Shown: positions 7,845 through 17,727, counted from the stretch's first letter. The stretch: DNA of 64,000 bases from Flavobacterium sp. K5-23 (GCF_023278045.1 NZ_CP056783.1:558001-622000), one strand, 5' to 3'. Notes: generated by a model not told the origin, from the letters alone. Program-made: numbers and translations.

Positions 7845-10805
7845 CTACCCCACCAAGTTGATAATTTTTCCAGGAACAATAATCACTTTATTTGGCGTTT
7901 TACCATCTAATTGTTTTATTGTTCTTTCGTCTTTCATGATGATTTCCTCGATTTGGTCTTTGGTTAAATCCAAAGGCAATTCGATTGTGAAACGCATTTT
8001 TCCGTTGAAAGAAACAGGATATTCTTTGCTGCTTTCTACCAAATGTTTTGGTTCGAATACAGGAAATGTCACAGTCGCAATTGAACCTGTATTTCCCAAT
8101 AACGACCATAATTCTTCAGCAATATGAGGTGCGTAAGGCGAAATCACAATTGCCAATGGCTCTAGAATAGCACGAGAATGACAACCTTGAGTCGACAATT
8201 CATTCACACAAATCATAAACTGGGAAACCGAGGTATTGAATGAGAAATTCTCAATATCATCTGCCACTTTCTTAATGGTTTTATGTAATGTTTTTAAGTT
8301 GTCTTTCGTAGGCACTTCATCATTGACAATCATATTGTGTTCATCAAAATACAAACGACACAGTTTTTTTAAGAAACCAAAAACTCCCGAAATACCTGCA
8401 GTATTCCAAGGTTTTGCTTGTTCCAATGGTCCTAAGAACATTTCGTACAAACGTAAAGTATCCGCGCCATATTCGTTACAAATGTCGTCTGGCGTTACCA
8501 CATTGTATTTCGATTTAGACATTTTTTCAACTTCGCGAGAAACCAAATATTTTCCATTAGTATCAGTTATAAAAATGGCATCTTTATAATCACGATAAAG
8601 GGGATGATTTTTAAACTTCTCAATGTCTAATTCATTTGATGCATTAATTAAAGCAACATCAACATGTAAATCTTGGATTTTATATTCTAAATTTTCTTCA
8701 AGTTCCTCATTATCGAAATTAATTAAACCCAATTTACTCAATTCTTTTCCTGTAATAACCTGTCCAAGCATTGCCTTTTCAGACGAAATAAAAATTGGTA
8801 CTTTATTTAAGGTATGAATTCTATGTACAAAAGCACTTGTTCCCAAAATCATCCCCTGATTGATCAGTTTTTTGAATGGTTCTTCCGTTGGAGCAAATCC
8901 TTTGTCTTTAAGGAATTTATTCCAAAAACGAGAATACAACAAGTGACCGGTTGCGTGCTCGCTTCCGCCAATATATAAATCTACGCTTTCCCAATAAGCC
9001 AATGCTTCTTTGCTTGCAAATTCGTTGTCATTTCCTGCATCCATATAACGCATCCAGTACCATGAACTTCCTGCCCAACCTGGCATCGTGTTTAATTCTA
9101 AAGGAAAAACGGTGTTGTTGCCCACTAAATTTGTTTCAACCACTTTATTATTAGCGGTATCCCAAGCCCACACAGTTGCGTTTCCTAAAGGAGGCAAACC
9201 GTCTTCTGTTGGTAAATATTTCTCTACCTCTGGCAATACAATAGGTAAATGTTTTGCATCAATCATTTGCGGCAAGCCATTTACATAATATACCGGAAAA
9301 GGTTCTCCCCAATAGCGTTGACGGGAGAAAACCGCATCACGCAAGCGGTAATTGATTTTTCCGTAACCTTGGTTTAATTTTTCCAGTTCTTCGATTGCTT
9401 TCTTGGTCGATTCTTTATATGTCAATCCGTTTAAGAAATCAGAATTGGCAATAATCACATTATCTTTCGAACCGTAAGCCGCTTCAGAAATATCCACATT
9501 AGCAAAAATGTTTTTTATTTCCTGCATTCCGCTTTGTCCTTTAAAGAAATTAGCAAAAGCATAATCTCTTTCGTCGCCACAAGGAACCGCCATTACGGCA
9601 CCTGTTCCGTATCCTGCCAAAACATAATCCCCAATCCAAACTGGAACTGGTTCTTTGGTAAAAGGATGTTCAGCATAAGCTCCTGTAAAAACCCCTGAAA
9701 TGGTTTTAACATCAGCCATACGTTCTCTTTCGGAACGCTTAGATGATGCTAGTATATAATCGTTTATTTTATCTAAATATTCTGGCGTAGTGATTTCTTG
9801 AACCAAAGGGTGCTCTGGCGCCAAAGTCATAAACGTAACTCCAAAGATTGTGTCAGGTCTTGTCGTAAAAACTTCGATATTAGCTTCGTGTTCTTTTAAT
9901 CTAAAAGAAACCATCGCCCCAACTGATTTTCCAATCCAGTTACGCTGACTTTCTTTGATGCTTTCGCTCCAATCGATATCGTTTAATCCTTGCAACAAAC
10001 GCTCTGCATAAGCAGAAATACGCATACTCCATTGGGTCATTTTTTTTCGAACTACAGTGAAACCTCCACGTTCCGAAACTCCATTTACGATTTCGTCATT
10101 AGCCAAAACAGTTCCTAATCCAGGACACCAGTTTACTTCGGTCTCTGCTAAATACGTTAATCTGTATTGCAACAAAATCTTCTCTTGGGTATCTTTTGCG
10201 AAAGCGCTCCATTCATTTGCTGAAAAGCTTTCAATAGCATCATCGCAAACTGCATTGACAGTTGAATTTCCTTCTTTTTCGAATAAAGCAATCAAGGTCG
10301 AAATATCTTCGGCTTTGTCGTTATCTTTATTGTACCAAGAATTGAATAACTGGATAAAAATCCATTGTGTATGTTTGTAGTAATCCGGATTTGAAGTTCG
10401 CACTTCACGACTCCAGTCAAATGAAAAACCTATTTTATCTAATTGCTTTCTGTATCCTGCTATTTGGTTTCCCTCTTTGTCAAATCCACCATCAATGTTT
10501 ACACGAGTAGTATCCTCAGGACGTTGCCCTGTTTGAATGGCATATTGTTCAGCCGGTAATCCAAAACTGTCATACCCCATTGGGTGCAACACGTTATAAC
10601 CTTGATGTCTTTTATATCTAGAATACACATCCGAAGCAATGTAACCTAGAGGGTGTCCTACGTGCAGTCCTGCTCCAGAAGGATAAGGAAACATATCCAA
10701 AACGTAATGTTTTGGTTTTTCGGAAGTATTAGACGCAGCAAATGTTTGATTTTCTGCCCAGTATTTTTGCCATTTGGCTTCTATTTCAATCGGATTGTAC
10801 TTCAT
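7845..10805 (-). CDS. leuS: leucyl-tRNA synthetase
   Basis: A 986-residue class I aminoacyl-tRNA synthetase charging tRNA-Leu. It contains the HIGH-type motif HVGH (residues 48-51, in PYPSGAGLHVGHPLGY), the CP1 editing domain (with TTRPDTIFGVTFM and CGDERDYAFA) and the KMSKS loop. It is longer than the roughly 860 residues of the E. coli enzyme: extra sequence sits near residues 120-185 and again just before KMSKS (the stretch from AFVHRIHTLNK to GKYLVSREVEK). Such insertions occur in Bacteroidetes LeuS and have no intein motifs. It stands alone, with a -7 box on the minus strand at 10870-10877. Confidence 0.97.
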   Translation of the reverse strand: MKYNPIEIEAKWQKYWAENQTFAASNTSEKPKHYVLDMFPYPSGAGLHVGHPLGYIASDVYSRYKRHQGYNVLHPMGYDSFGLPAEQYAIQTGQRPEDTTRVNIDGGFDKEGNQIAGYRKQLDKIGFSFDWSREVRTSNPDYYKHTQWIFIQLFNSWYNKDNDKAEDISTLIALFEKEGNSTVNAVCDDAIESFSANEWSAFAKDTQEKILLQYRLTYLAETEVNWCPGLGTVLANDEIVNGVSERGGFTVVRKKMTQWSMRISAYAERLLQGLNDIDWSESIKESQRNWIGKSVGAMVSFRLKEHEANIEVFTTRPDTIFGVTFMTLAPEHPLVQEITTPEYLDKINDYILASSKRSERERMADVKTISGVFTGAYAEHPFTKEPVPVWIGDYVLAGYGTGAVMAVPCGDERDYAFANFFKGQSGMQEIKNIFANVDISEAAYGSKDNVIIANSDFLNGLTYKESTKKAIEELEKLNQGYGKINYRLRDAVFSRQRYWGEPFPVYYVNGLPQMIDAKHLPIVLPEVEKYLPTEDGLPPLGNATVWAWDTANNKVVETNLVGNNTVFPLELNTMPGWAGSSWYWMRYMDAGNDNEFASKEALAYWESVDLYIGGSEHATGHLLYSRFWNKFLKDKGFAPTEEPFKKLINQGMILGTSAFVHRIHTLNKVPIFISSEKAMLGQVITGKELSKLGLINFDNEELEENLEYKIQDLHVDVALINASNELDIEKFKNHPLYRDYKDAIFITDTNGKYLVSREVEKMSKSKYNVVTPDDICNEYGADTLRLYEMFLGPLEQAKPWNTAGISGVFGFLKKLCRLYFDEHNMIVNDEVPTKDNLKTLHKTIKKVADDIENFSFNTSVSQFMICVNELSTQGCHSRAILEPLAIVISPYAPHIAEELWSLLGNTGSIATVTFPVFEPKHLVESSKEYPVSFNGKMRFTIELPLDLTKDQIEEIIMKDERTIKQLDGKTPNKVIIVPGKIINLVG

Positions 10806-10869
10806 TATATAGTTTCAAAGTTGCAAAGCTGCAAAGTTTCTAAGGTTTTTTATTTTAATATCAAGATGG

Positions 10870-10877
10870 CAAATTTA
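10870..10877 (-). promoter_or_regulatory. -7 box of the leuS promoter
   Basis: Read on the minus strand this is TAAATTTG, an exact TAnnTTTG match, 65 bases before the leuS ATG. The leader between them contains the repeated TTTCAAAGTTGCAAAG-type tract. Confidence 0.45.
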
Positions 10878-10967
10878 CGTTTATTGTACGAAAATTGAAA
10901 CTTTGGACGTTATTAACTTCAAATAAAGAAATTCTTTATTATTTTTACCCCATAATTAAAGTAAACT

Positions 10968-11843
10968 ATGAGTTCTTCATTTGATAAATTTCAAAAACGC
11001 AGGTTAATTTCCTCTTATTTTTCAGTAGTACTAAGCATTTTCTTAGTTTTATTTCTATTGGGGGTATTAGGGTTGTTCATTATAAATTCGAAAAAACTAG
11101 CTGACGATTTCAAAGAAAAAATTGCCATGACGGTATTTTTCAAGAAAGAAGCAAATGATAGTATCATGAAAGCTTTTGGAGCAGAATTAAAAAAAGCTAC
11201 TTATGCAAGATCTAATGTATATGTTACCAAAGAAGCAGCTGCAAAACAGCACACTGACATAATAGGTGAAGATTTCATGACTTTTCTAGGTGAAAATCCT
11301 TTGCAAAACTCTTATGACATCCATTTAAAAGCGGATTATGTAGAGAAAGACAGCATCGCTAAAATCGAGGCTAATTTGCGTAAAAACGTAATGATTTCAG
11401 ACATTGTTTACGACAAACAATTGGTGAATTTAGTAAATGACAATATCAAAAAAGTAAGTTTGTGGATTTTAATAATCAGCGGATTCCTTACTTTTATTGC
11501 TGTTTTATTAATAAACAGTTCTCTTCGACTTTCGATACACTCTAATCGTTTTATTATAAAAACCATGCAAATGGTAGGCGCAACAAAATCGTTTATTAGA
11601 AAACCATTTGTGATGCGTAGTATAAAACTAGGGATGCTTGGAGCAATTCTTGCAATCCTTGCGTTGATTGGAGTTTTAATTTATGTTGAAACAAACTTTC
11701 CAGATCTTGGAATCTTGGAAAACAAAATACTTATTGTTTTAGTATTACTTGCAGTTTTAGGAATCGGGATTCTGATTACTTGGATAAGCACTTATTTTGC
11801 AACTCAAAAATTCTTGAATTTAAGAACAGACGATCTTTACTAG
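10968..11843 (+). CDS. ftsX: cell-division permease FtsX
   Basis: A 291-residue inner-membrane protein of the FtsX family, which with the ATPase FtsE controls septal peptidoglycan hydrolases. The topology is typical: one helix near residues 20-40, a periplasmic domain of about 125 residues, then three helices near 168-188, 215-236 and 255-280. The segment KTMQMVGATKSFIRKPF is the conserved cytoplasmic loop of this permease family. No ftsE is adjacent, which is usual in Flavobacteriia. It heads a run with DUF3098, uppP and truB, all on envelope or translation themes. Confidence 0.9.
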   Translation: MSSSFDKFQKRRLISSYFSVVLSIFLVLFLLGVLGLFIINSKKLADDFKEKIAMTVFFKKEANDSIMKAFGAELKKATYARSNVYVTKEAAAKQHTDIIGEDFMTFLGENPLQNSYDIHLKADYVEKDSIAKIEANLRKNVMISDIVYDKQLVNLVNDNIKKVSLWILIISGFLTFIAVLLINSSLRLSIHSNRFIIKTMQMVGATKSFIRKPFVMRSIKLGMLGAILAILALIGVLIYVETNFPDLGILENKILIVLVLLAVLGIGILITWISTYFATQKFLNLRTDDLY

Positions 11844-11911
11844 TTAGCAACTTTAATATTTAACTAAAAAATATTCAGCATTTTATAGATGCTGAAATAA
11901 ATACAGCATAA

Positions 11912-12154
11912 ATGAAAAACAACGAACACAAACAAGAATTTCTTTTTGAAAAGATCAACTATAAAATCTTGCTTATAGGTATTGCCGTAATTACTCTTGG
12001 ATTCATATTGATGTCTGGTGGAGGAAGTGATGATCCAAATGTATTTAACGAAGCCGTGTTTAGTTTTAGAAGAATTCGTCTGGCTCCCACTACGGTTTTA
12101 ATTGGTTTTGGAATCACGGTTTATGCTATTTTAAAAAATCCAAAAAAGGCATAA
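11912..12154 (+). CDS. DUF3098 small membrane protein
   Basis: An 80-residue protein with two hydrophobic segments (about 20-35 and 58-72) connected by a GGGSDDPNVFNEAVFSFRRI loop. This loop and the ftsX-uppP context are typical of the DUF3098 family in Bacteroidetes. Function is unknown. Its TAA is immediately followed by the ATG of uppP, so translation is probably coupled. Confidence 0.85.
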   Translation: MKNNEHKQEFLFEKINYKILLIGIAVITLGFILMSGGGSDDPNVFNEAVFSFRRIRLAPTTVLIGFGITVYAILKNPKKA

Positions 12155-12976
12155 ATGACTCTATTACAAGCTTTTCTTATTGCCGTTATCGAAGGATTAA
12201 CGGAATACCTTCCTGTGTCTTCCACGGCACACATGATTTTCACAAGTTCTTATTTTGGAATCCAGGAAGATGATTTCGTGAAACTATTTCAGGTTTCAAT
12301 CCAGTTTGGAGCCATATTAGCCGTTGTCGTTTTATACTGGAAGAAATTTTTTGACTTCTCTACCCCAAAAACCGCCATCAATTTCTATATTAAATTAGCG
12401 AGTGCTGTGGTTCCCGCTTTAGTATTGGGAAAATTATTTGATGATAAAATCGAAGCGGTTTTAGGAGACCCCATTCCTATTGCCATTGTTTTGATTCTGG
12501 GAGGAATCATATTGTTATTTATCGACAGCCGATTCAGAAACCCAACAGTACACCAAGAACAAGACATCACTGTTAAAAAAGCGGTTACCATAGGTTTCTG
12601 GCAATGTTTGGCCATGATGCCTGGAACAAGTCGTTCAGCAGCATCGATTATTGGTGGAATGCAACAAGGACTAACACGTCATGCCGCAGCAGAATTTTCA
12701 TTTTTCTTGGCAGTCCCTACAATGCTTGCCGTTACTTGCTATTCTCTTTTTCTAAAAACGTACGAAGTCTCTCAATTGAAAGGTTACGAACTTATTTTAA
12801 AATCGGATGAGAATATTAAAATGTTCTTATTAGGAAATGTAATTGCATTTATTGTAGCCCTTTTGGCTATTAAGTTCTTTATTGAAATCATTAAAAAATT
12901 TGGTTTCAAACCATGGGGATGGTACCGAATTATCGTGGGTACTTTTCTATTAATTTACTTTACGTACTTAAAATAA
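12155..12976 (+). CDS. uppP: undecaprenyl-diphosphate phosphatase
   Basis: A 273-residue polytopic inner-membrane enzyme that recycles undecaprenyl pyrophosphate to the lipid carrier phosphate for cell-wall and glycan synthesis; overexpression gives bacitracin resistance in other bacteria. The conserved catalytic segments are EGLTEYLPVSSTAHM (residues 13-27) and the later PGTSRSAASIIGGM. About eight hydrophobic segments are visible. It starts directly at the stop of the DUF3098 gene and ends seven bases before truB. Confidence 0.96.
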   Translation: MTLLQAFLIAVIEGLTEYLPVSSTAHMIFTSSYFGIQEDDFVKLFQVSIQFGAILAVVVLYWKKFFDFSTPKTAINFYIKLASAVVPALVLGKLFDDKIEAVLGDPIPIAIVLILGGIILLFIDSRFRNPTVHQEQDITVKKAVTIGFWQCLAMMPGTSRSAASIIGGMQQGLTRHAAAEFSFFLAVPTMLAVTCYSLFLKTYEVSQLKGYELILKSDENIKMFLLGNVIAFIVALLAIKFFIEIIKKFGFKPWGWYRIIVGTFLLIYFTYLK

Positions 12977-12982
12977 TTTATC

Positions 12983-13687
12983 TTGCCTACTCCTGAAGAA
13001 TATTTAAACGGCCAAATTTTATTGATTGACAAACCACTGACATGGAGTTCCTTTCAGGCGGTAAATAAATTAAAATATGCGTTGATTAACAAATTAGGAC
13101 TTCCTAAGAAGTTTAAAATAGGTCACGCAGGAACTTTGGATCCATTGGCAACAGGGTTACTTTTAGTTTGCACCGGAAAATTCACTAAAAGAATATCAGA
13201 ATTACAAGGTCAAGCCAAAGAATATACTGGTACCTTTTATATTGGCGCAACCACCCCTTCTTATGATTTAGAAACCGAGATCGACCAGACTTTTCCAACA
13301 GAACATATTAACGAAGCCTTAATTCACGAAACTGTGAAACAGTTCATTGGTGAAATTGACCAGAAACCACCCGTTTTTTCAGCAATTAAAAAAGATGGCG
13401 TACGTTTATATGAGCATGCACGTGCTGGAGTATCTGTTGAAATAGCAACTAGAAAAACGACGATTCACGAATTTGAAATCACTAGAATTGCTCTTCCTGA
13501 AATTGACTTTAGAGTTGTTTGCAGTAAAGGAACTTATATACGCTCCCTAGCTTTTGATTTTGGAAAAGCAATGAATTCAGGTTCTCACTTGATTGCATTA
13601 CGACGCACGAAAATTGGGGATTACGACGTGAAAAACGCTATAGATGTAACTTTATTCGAAGATAGCTTAACGCCAAAAACGGAATAA
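12983..13687 (+). CDS. truB: tRNA pseudouridine(55) synthase
   Basis: A 234-residue enzyme making pseudouridine 55 in the T-loop of tRNAs. The catalytic motif is GHAGTLDPLATG (residues 47-58) with Asp53 as nucleophile, and RLYEHARAGV and SKGTYIRSLAFDFG follow as in the family. The only suitable start is TTG at 12983, six bases after uppP; no in-frame ATG lies before the conserved GQILLIDKPLTWSS. It lacks the C-terminal PUA extension of longer homologues. It closes the ftsX operon and is followed by a terminator. Confidence 0.95.
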   Translation: MPTPEEYLNGQILLIDKPLTWSSFQAVNKLKYALINKLGLPKKFKIGHAGTLDPLATGLLLVCTGKFTKRISELQGQAKEYTGTFYIGATTPSYDLETEIDQTFPTEHINEALIHETVKQFIGEIDQKPPVFSAIKKDGVRLYEHARAGVSVEIATRKTTIHEFEITRIALPEIDFRVVCSKGTYIRSLAFDFGKAMNSGSHLIALRRTKIGDYDVKNAIDVTLFEDSLTPKTE

Positions 13688-13689
13688 AA

Positions 13690-13731
13690 AAAACACATAA
13701 TTAATTCAATACGAATTAGTTATGTGTTTTT
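13690..13731 (+). terminator. terminator of the ftsX-truB operon
   Basis: 18-bp stem with one G-T pair (13690-13707 with 13713-13730), small loop and a T tract. Confidence 0.8.
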
Positions 13732-14288
13732 GATTAAAAATTAAAGTACTTTTACTCCATACTCTTTTGTCTAGATTGTTAGGTGTAGATATTTTAATAA
13801 TTTGCTATGTTTTCTCCACCAAACAATAATGTAGACAAATAATCATAGATTTTTTCAAATAGCTTTCTCATAAGGATGTTTTATTAATTGTTAAACAATG
13901 TTTTGGACACCAATAAAAAAAGTTAGTTAAGTATTATAATAATTGATAGATTCGGTTAGCGTTTACTAATGTACAACTATTTTAGGGAAAAACCAAATCT
14001 AATCACTTAATAAAAAGAAACTTAGAACTATATTACGGCTTAATCATTTAAACCTTTAATGTCCAAAATCTAACCTTGACTTGCATTCCCTCAATTTTAA
14101 TAAATAAATATTTACTTCATTTTAAAATTGTATTTTTTACAGAAAAGTAGCTATATTCGTTCTTTTAAATCCAAGTTTTAATTTGCTCTAAAACATCTTT
14201 AGTTCAATACAACAAACAGGTACGTACAAATTAAAAAATGACATAGCTTTTATTCGAATAAAATTATAGATTAACATCCCCAACTATT
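13732..14288. other. gene-free AT-rich spacer
   Basis: About 560 bases without a convincing gene, tRNA or hairpin. Several AT-rich stretches occur; TATATTCG at about 14152 is one mismatch from the -7 consensus and could serve the next gene. Nothing else is recognised. Confidence 0.5.
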
Positions 14289-14816
14289 TTGAAGGCATTA
14301 AAAACAATATTATTACTATTATTCAGTGTGATCACTTTCGCACAAAACAACAAAAACACATACGTCCAGTTTGATGTTACAATTCCAATAACAGGAAATC
14401 CAAACAGAGATGAAGTTGACCCCTATACCAATAAATCAGGAAGCTGGTTTATCCCTGATGGAATAGGCAGCAAACTAGGATATGGATTGCATTTTAAAAA
14501 ATGGGTGGCACTAGGAATTCACAGTGGCTTAGAATGGAAATTTACTGACCAATTAGTTGTCGCTCCTGTCTTTGCTAATTTTAGACTTAGTCCAAAAATT
14601 AATAAAGAAATTCTAATTTCACTTCAACTTGGATTGGGGAAAACATTCGCTTTAGGTCGGGGAGACTTAATGGGGGAATACAAGAAAATCAGCTTAGGCA
14701 TTCAAACCTCCGATGGACTTTTATTATTTATAGAAGCGAGTAGCTATGGCATACCCATAAACAATCAAAAAGAAACCGGAAGCCTCAGCCTTGGAATTTC
14801 ATTAATTAGTTTTTAA
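14289..14816 (+). CDS. secreted, outer-membrane-type protein of unknown function
   Basis: A 175-residue protein starting with TTG; the encoded leader MKALKTILLLLFSVITFAQ is a good signal peptide ending at the usual Flavobacterium A-Q site. The mature part has alternating strands such as LGYGLHFKKWVALGIHSGLEWKF and ends with a strand and a terminal Phe, which suggests a small outer-membrane beta-barrel. No family is recognised. The terminus converges with the thioredoxin-like gene three bases away. No better start than TTG is present in frame. Confidence 0.6.
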   Translation: MKALKTILLLLFSVITFAQNNKNTYVQFDVTIPITGNPNRDEVDPYTNKSGSWFIPDGIGSKLGYGLHFKKWVALGIHSGLEWKFTDQLVVAPVFANFRLSPKINKEILISLQLGLGKTFALGRGDLMGEYKKISLGIQTSDGLLLFIEASSYGIPINNQKETGSLSLGISLISF

Positions 14817-14819
14817 AAC

Positions 14820-15428
14820 TTATTCGTCAAAACTTTGTAACAACTCTATAATTTCCTCCTGGGTAGACAAGCCTTTGTCGTGTAAATACCAAAGTTGCAA
14901 GTTGGCTTTTGCAGTTTCATCAACCACACCGTGTTCTTTTTTATAATCCACAATAAGATCCGTTGCCCCTTTTGGTCTTGGGCCCCATTGACCAAGATAG
15001 CCACCAGTTTCTTTATTGATTATAATTAGTTTAGGGATAGCCTTTGCTTTATTGGTCAAGAACAAATTCATCAGGTCTTCGTTTTCATCACGTAAAACAA
15101 TTTTTAAATCAATCTTACCTTCGGATTCTGCAGCCATTTTTTCGAATATTGGAACAATTTGCGCAGCATCACCACACCATCCTTCTGAAAGAACAAGCCA
15201 TATATAATCTTTTTCAAGAGACTTTATTTTGATAATGTTTTCCTCAGAAACTTTCATCGTTTTTTCCAAACGATTTAAACGCGTTTCATTCAAACTACTA
15301 TAATGGGTTAAGGCTTCTGATTGTTCGTTACCAGTAGATTTCCCGTCTTTTAATAAATCAGAAACTATTTTTCTATATTCTGAATAAGAATAACTATTAA
15401 ACAATGCTTTAGCTATCGTGGGTTTCAT
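14820..15428 (-). CDS. thioredoxin-like protein with a single-cysteine WCGDA site
   Basis: A 202-residue cytosolic protein. An N-terminal helical region (1-70) precedes a thioredoxin fold in which the redox motif is W84-CGDAAQ, so the second Cys of CxxC is replaced by Ala88. The rest of the fold is visible: VLRDENEDLMNLFLTN, then KAIPKLIIINKETG with the cis-Pro after Ile, and GQWGPRP. Single-Cys members of this family are common in Bacteroidetes; activity as a disulphide reductase is therefore doubtful, and a bacillithiol-independent monothiol role is possible. It is divergent from the patatin gene. Confidence 0.83.
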   Translation of the reverse strand: MKPTIAKALFNSYSYSEYRKIVSDLLKDGKSTGNEQSEALTHYSSLNETRLNRLEKTMKVSEENIIKIKSLEKDYIWLVLSEGWCGDAAQIVPIFEKMAAESEGKIDLKIVLRDENEDLMNLFLTNKAKAIPKLIIINKETGGYLGQWGPRPKGATDLIVDYKKEHGVVDETAKANLQLWYLHDKGLSTQEEIIELLQSFDE

Positions 15429-15448
15429 AATTATATTTTTGTTTCTAA

Positions 15449-15456
15449 CAAAAATA
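15449..15456 (-). promoter_or_regulatory. -7 box upstream of the thioredoxin-like gene
   Basis: On the minus strand the sequence is TATTTTTG, an exact TAnnTTTG match 21 bases before the ATG. Confidence 0.45.
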
Positions 15457-15535
15457 ACACAATTTCACCACTTAAAGTATGACTAAAGTCACATTCAGAA
15501 ACAAAAAAATGTACTTTTATATCAAATTATAGAAA

Positions 15536-16315
15536 ATGACTTTGAACACAAATTCAATTGGACTTGTACTCTCTGGTGGCGGATCAAAATGTTTAGCACA
15601 TGCAGGAGCAATTAAATTTCTGGAAGAAAAAAACATTCGCCCTAATCTAATCGCTGGAACCAGTGCAGGGTCAATAGTGGGTACATTGTATTCCTGGGGA
15701 AAATCCCCCGAAGAAATTTTAGAGTTTTTTAAATCCATCTATTTGTTTCACTGGAGGCACCTTACTTTTAAAAAAGCAGGGTTTATTGATTCTGAATCAT
15801 TTAAAGCTAATTTTCATTCTATTTTTAAGAATTCTGTTTTAGGAGAATTAAAAATCCCTACAATGGTTACAGCAACTGATATGGTAAGAGGTAATCTGAA
15901 AGTTTTTGGACCGGAAACAAAAATAGTCGATGCGATTTTAGCTTCTTCGGCATATCCGGGTGTTATGTCCCCGTATGAAATAAAAGGAAAACCGTATAGT
16001 GATGGCGGAATATTAAATCATTTCCCTACTGACATACTTCAGGGACAATGCGAAACAATTATTGGAATTTATGTCAGTCCGATACAAATAATCGAAGCCA
16101 AAGATTTAAATTCGATAAAAGCGGTAACTACAAGAGCATTTGATATCCTTTCAGCAAATTCAAATGTTCAAAAATTCAATATTTGTGATTGGGTAATTGA
16201 GCCCAAGGAACTAACGCTTTACAGCACTTTTGAAACCAATAGACTAAAAATGGATGCTATTTTCAAAATTGGATATGAAGCCGCTAAGGAATCTTATGAG
16301 AAACTAAATTTATAA
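15536..16315 (+). CDS. patatin-like phospholipase
   Basis: A 259-residue serine hydrolase of the patatin family, acting on membrane lipids or acyl esters with a Ser-Asp dyad. The glycine-rich oxyanion motif is SGGGSKCLAHAG (13-24), the nucleophile elbow GTSAG (41-45, Ser43) and the catalytic Asp is in SDGGILNHFP (Asp156). No signal peptide or barrel domain is present, so it is a short cytosolic form. It is transcribed divergently from the thioredoxin-like gene and lies just upstream of pyrH, which has its own promoter. Confidence 0.92.
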   Translation: MTLNTNSIGLVLSGGGSKCLAHAGAIKFLEEKNIRPNLIAGTSAGSIVGTLYSWGKSPEEILEFFKSIYLFHWRHLTFKKAGFIDSESFKANFHSIFKNSVLGELKIPTMVTATDMVRGNLKVFGPETKIVDAILASSAYPGVMSPYEIKGKPYSDGGILNHFPTDILQGQCETIIGIYVSPIQIIEAKDLNSIKAVTTRAFDILSANSNVQKFNICDWVIEPKELTLYSTFETNRLKMDAIFKIGYEAAKESYEKLNL

Positions 16316-16353
16316 AATTTAAGAGACACTATTTCAAAAAAAAAGAATATCCC

Positions 16354-16361
16354 TATATTTG
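16354..16361 (+). promoter_or_regulatory. -7 box of the pyrH promoter
   Basis: TATATTTG, an exact TAnnTTTG match, 23 bases before the pyrH ATG. Confidence 0.6.
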
Positions 16362-16383
16362 CACAAAATAACACAACAAACAC

Positions 16384-17091
16384 ATGAAATATAAAAGAAT
16401 TCTTCTAAAATTAAGCGGCGAAGCATTGATGGGCGAAAGACAATACGGTATTGATCCCGTTAGATTAGCTGAATATGCTGAAGAAATCAAAAAAATTCAC
16501 GATAAAGGTGTTGAAATTGCCATCGTAATAGGCGGAGGAAATATTTTTAGAGGTGTAGCGGGAGCCAGTAATGGAATGGATCGCGTACAAGGAGATTATA
16601 TGGGAATGCTTGCTACTGTCATCAACGGAATGGCCTTACAAGGCGCTCTTGAAGACAAAGGGATGCTTACCCGTTTACAGACAGCCTTAAAAATCGAAGC
16701 TATTGCTGAACCTTATATTAAAAGAAGAGCAGTACGTCACCTTGAGAAAGGAAGAATTGTGATTTTTGGTGCAGGAACAGGAAATCCTTATTTCACAACT
16801 GATACCGCAGCTGTACTTAGAGGAGTTGAAATTCATGCTGATGTAATCTTAAAAGGAACACGTGTAGATGGAGTTTATGATTCAGATCCAGAGAAAAATG
16901 CTAATGCATTAAAATTTGACACTATCTCATTTGAAGATGTATTGAAAAAGGGATTGAACGTAATGGACACAACCGCTTTTACTTTAAGCCAAGAAAATAA
17001 ATTACCAATCGTGATTTTTGACATGAATAAAGTTGGTAACCTGGAAAAAATCTGTGAAGGAGAAAACATAGGAACAGTAGTAAATATATAG
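16384..17091 (+). CDS. pyrH: UMP kinase
   Basis: A 235-residue amino-acid-kinase-fold enzyme phosphorylating UMP to UDP. The start [14 protein letters not shown], the nucleotide-binding [10 protein letters not shown], and [16 protein letters not shown] are the family hallmarks, as is [13 protein letters not shown]. Full length. It is followed by frr after 62 bases, the usual pyrH-frr pairing. Confidence 0.98.
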   Translation: MKYKRILLKLSGEALMGERQYGIDPVRLAEYAEEIKKIHDKGVEIAIVIGGGNIFRGVAGASNGMDRVQGDYMGMLATVINGMALQGALEDKGMLTRLQTALKIEAIAEPYIKRRAVRHLEKGRIVIFGAGTGNPYFTTDTAAVLRGVEIHADVILKGTRVDGVYDSDPEKNANALKFDTISFEDVLKKGLNVMDTTAFTLSQENKLPIVIFDMNKVGNLEKICEGENIGTVVNI

Positions 17092-17153
17092 TTAGCAGCG
17101 TTCATTGTTCCGTTTATAGAGGAACTGATTCACTAACCACTAAATAAAAAGTT

Positions 17154-17717
17154 ATGACAGAAGAAATTGAATTTATATTAGATAGTACTAAAGAATCAAT
17201 GACAGGTTCTATAGCTCACTTAGAAAAAGAGTTTTTGAACATTCGTGCGGGAAAAGCTTCTCCAGCGATGTTAGGAAGTGTATTTGTTGACTATTATGGT
17301 TCAGCAACACCTCTTTCTCAAGTGGCAAAAATTAGTGTACCAGATGCAAGAACCATTACACTACAGCCGTTTGAAAGAACCATGCTACACACTATAGAGA
17401 AAGCTATTATGGTGGCAAATATTGGATTTAATCCAATGAACAACGGTGACTTAATCATAATTAGCGTTCCACCATTGACTGAAGACAGAAGACGTGATTT
17501 AGCAAAACAAGCAAAAGTGGAAGCTGAAGACGCTAAAATAGGAGTTAGAAATGTTCGTAAAGACGCTAATTCAGATATTAAAAAGTTAGAAAAAGACGGA
17601 ACATCAGAAGACATTTGTAAAAGTGCCGAAGAAGAAGTTCAAAACTTAACCAATAGTTTCATCAAGAAAATTGACGAGCTTCTTGTTCATAAAGAAGCTG
17701 AGATTATGAAAGTGTAA
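17154..17717 (+). CDS. frr: ribosome recycling factor
   Basis: A 187-residue factor that splits post-termination ribosomes with EF-G. It has the family pattern: FLNIRAGKASPAMLGSVFVDYYG near the N-terminus, PLSQVAKISVPDARTITLQPFE, and PPLTEDRRRDLAKQAK. The gene appears intact and full length. Its last 90 bases plus 10 downstream bases are repeated at 20170-20269 with a single mismatch, so a 2.4-kb segment appears to be inserted at its 3' end without destroying the gene. Confidence 0.97.
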   Translation: MTEEIEFILDSTKESMTGSIAHLEKEFLNIRAGKASPAMLGSVFVDYYGSATPLSQVAKISVPDARTITLQPFERTMLHTIEKAIMVANIGFNPMNNGDLIIISVPPLTEDRRRDLAKQAKVEAEDAKIGVRNVRKDANSDIKKLEKDGTSEDICKSAEEEVQNLTNSFIKKIDELLVHKEAEIMKV

Positions 17718-17727
17718 CTTTTCGTAA
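17628..17727 (+). repeat. left copy of a 100-bp direct repeat (3' end of frr)
   Basis: Identical to 20170-20269 except for one G/A at a third codon position. It covers the last 29 codons, the stop codon and ten bases downstream of frr. Confidence 0.95.

Noticed and set aside
8500..8900. Insertion in LeuS before KMSKS as an intein
   Set aside because: No intein splice motifs or endonuclease; it fits the known extra region of Bacteroidetes LeuS.
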